Positions 63,093-64,000 of a stretch of 64,000 bases of DNA are shown here, one piece after another (the first letter of the stretch is position 1; each line of letters opens with the position of its first letter). The position numbers were made by a program, and so were the translations under genes. Origin of the DNA: Flammeovirgaceae bacterium UBA6059 (lineage in GTDB: Bacteria; Bacteroidota; Bacteroidia; Cytophagales; Cyclobacteriaceae); contig DIYH01000010.1 in assembly GCA_002435755.1 (NCBI GenBank), forward strand, positions 1 through 64,000, in the 5' to 3' direction. The notes under the pieces were generated by a model. The model made no database searches, was not told the DNA's origin, and saw nothing but the letters and a program-made list of their open reading frames with translations.

Positions 63093-63977
63093 TCAATGAC
63101 GGATGCCAGCTAGCAGAAAACGAATAAAAAACAGTGAATGTCGTAAAAAGCTGGCGGGGCTAGCCATAGCCGTCAAGAACATTGGAATTCCCCTCAACTC
63201 CCATTGGAATATGGACATCAGACCAAACTTGAAGAGTGCAATGTTTATTGAAGTAACACTTAACTTGTGATTGTTGATCTGCTTTTCATAGTATCCACGC
63301 TTCTGATTGTATAAAGCCAAGCCAGAGGCATTCTTCCTGTGCATCCTGTAAATGGCACCCTCAAATTCCACTTTGTGAAAACTGTATCCTTCACGTGCTA
63401 GCCTCAACCAATAATCGAGATCCTCACCATATTGGAGCTGCTCATCAAAATCTATTGATTTCATAACCTCAGCTCTTCCAAAAAAGCTGTGAATACTTGG
63501 AGCATGAAGCAACAAATGATCAAGTGGTCTACTATCCAAAGCATATAACTCGGCGCTTTTGGAATAGCCCCATCGGTATCTCTTGATCATCTTTTTTGAG
63601 AGACCGACATCATCACTGATCATTCGGATACGACAACCGACTATATCATGAGCACCCATCTCTTCCAAACACTTCTCAATCATGTCAGGAAGTATCATGT
63701 CGTCATCATCGAGAAGGATCAGATAGTCACTGGTGCTAAGCTGCTTACCAACATTGCGAGCGTAGGATACCCCACTACATTCTGGTAGGGTATGAATGCT
63801 CACTATAGGATGATCGCCCCACCGAGCGGCCATCTTGCTCGCTACTTCAGTATTAGAGGCGTCATCCACGATAATGACCTCCATGACAGGATGAGTCTGA
63901 GATAAAACGGACTCAACCGCCATCTTCAGGTAGTCATATCTATTCCTGGTAGGGATGACTACTGAGACACTGGTCAT
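63093..63977 (-). CDS. Family 2 glycosyltransferase
   Basis: The 294-residue protein is a GT-A fold glycosyltransferase: VSVVIPTRNRYDYLKMAVESVLSQ (in part) and VIIVDDAS form the nucleotide-binding start, LLDDDDMI near 92-98 holds the metal-binding DxD, and YGEDLDYWLRLA supplies the catalytic acidic residues. The C-terminal part has a hydrophobic stretch that may attach it to the membrane. Donor and acceptor sugars are unknown; the neighbours upstream lie beyond the window edge. The start ATG is 23 bases from the window end. Confidence 0.9.
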   Translation of the reverse strand: MTSVSVVIPTRNRYDYLKMAVESVLSQTHPVMEVIIVDDASNTEVASKMAARWGDHPIVSIHTLPECSGVSYARNVGKQLSTSDYLILLDDDDMILPDMIEKCLEEMGAHDIVGCRIRMISDDVGLSKKMIKRYRWGYSKSAELYALDSRPLDHLLLHAPSIHSFFGRAEVMKSIDFDEQLQYGEDLDYWLRLAREGYSFHKVEFEGAIYRMHRKNASGLALYNQKRGYYEKQINNHKLSVTSINIALFKFGLMSIFQWELRGIPMFLTAMASPASFLRHSLFFIRFLLAGIRH

Positions 63978-64000
63978 GATCAGACTTTTCGTTAATTATT

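Overview
The window looks like a chromosomal segment of a marine-type Bacteroidota, most likely Cytophagales. The reasons are a type IX secretion (T9SS) substrate with a gliding-motility type C-terminal domain beside a PorP/SprF protein, an Oar-like TonB-dependent receptor, roughly 800-residue MacB/FtsX permeases, many lipoproteins, split transketolase genes, and -7 boxes of the Bacteroidota form TAnnTTTG close to start codons. I see no rRNA, tRNA, CRISPR array, insertion sequence or prophage. Gene density is high; the only gene-free stretch above 300 bases is 39324-39689.

Layout. 1-5.5 kb: the 3' part of a giant repeat-built surface protein and its PorP/SprF partner. 5.5-12.5 kb: M48 peptidase, FAH-family enzyme, M23 peptidase, Bcp peroxiredoxin, split transketolase and a class III aminotransferase. 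12.5-19.3 kb (minus): retropepsin-like protease with PDZ, two amidohydrolase-like proteins that have partly or wholly lost metal ligands, and a DUF1573 protein. 19.3-27.4 kb (plus): trpS, phosphoglucomutase, a Ca2+/Na+ exchanger, an ECF sigma factor with a linked membrane protein, a beta-phosphoglucomutase-like HAD enzyme and pgi, so hexose-phosphate interconversion is well represented. 27.5-33.9 kb (minus): an ABC ATPase, a small lipoprotein and two MacB/FtsX permeases. 34-36 kb: MaoC hydratase and lipoproteins. 36-43.7 kb: an Oar-like receptor, then a tightly overlapped purine cluster (AzgA-type permease, exported adenosine deaminase-like lipoprotein, NUP-family lipoprotein). 43.7-50.9 kb: murB, a sodium symporter, YebC, YdeI/OmdA, Uma2, an ACC-synthase-like aminotransferase, a Kef antiporter remnant and an ankyrin protein. 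51-58 kb: glnS, a tiny zinc-ribbon membrane protein, lipoproteins, a third MacB/FtsX permease and DUF72. 58-64 kb: a MntA-HepT toxin-antitoxin pair, a six-hairpin glycosidase lipoprotein, a Fic AMP-transferase preceded by an array of inverted repeats, an NTF2-like lipoprotein and a family 2 glycosyltransferase.

The observations I find most worth following are: the purine cluster, which reads as a cell-envelope route from adenosine to an imported base; the Fic gene with seven alternating copies of a 14-bp element filling its upstream gap; a murB-linked small gene broken by what looks like one lost base; two genes too small for routine calling (47 and 52 residues); a terminator for one gene written inside the coding end of its convergent neighbour; and amidohydrolase-like proteins lacking the catalytic HxH motif. 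Several start codons are moved downstream from the longest open frame, on the basis of signal peptides or family start positions.
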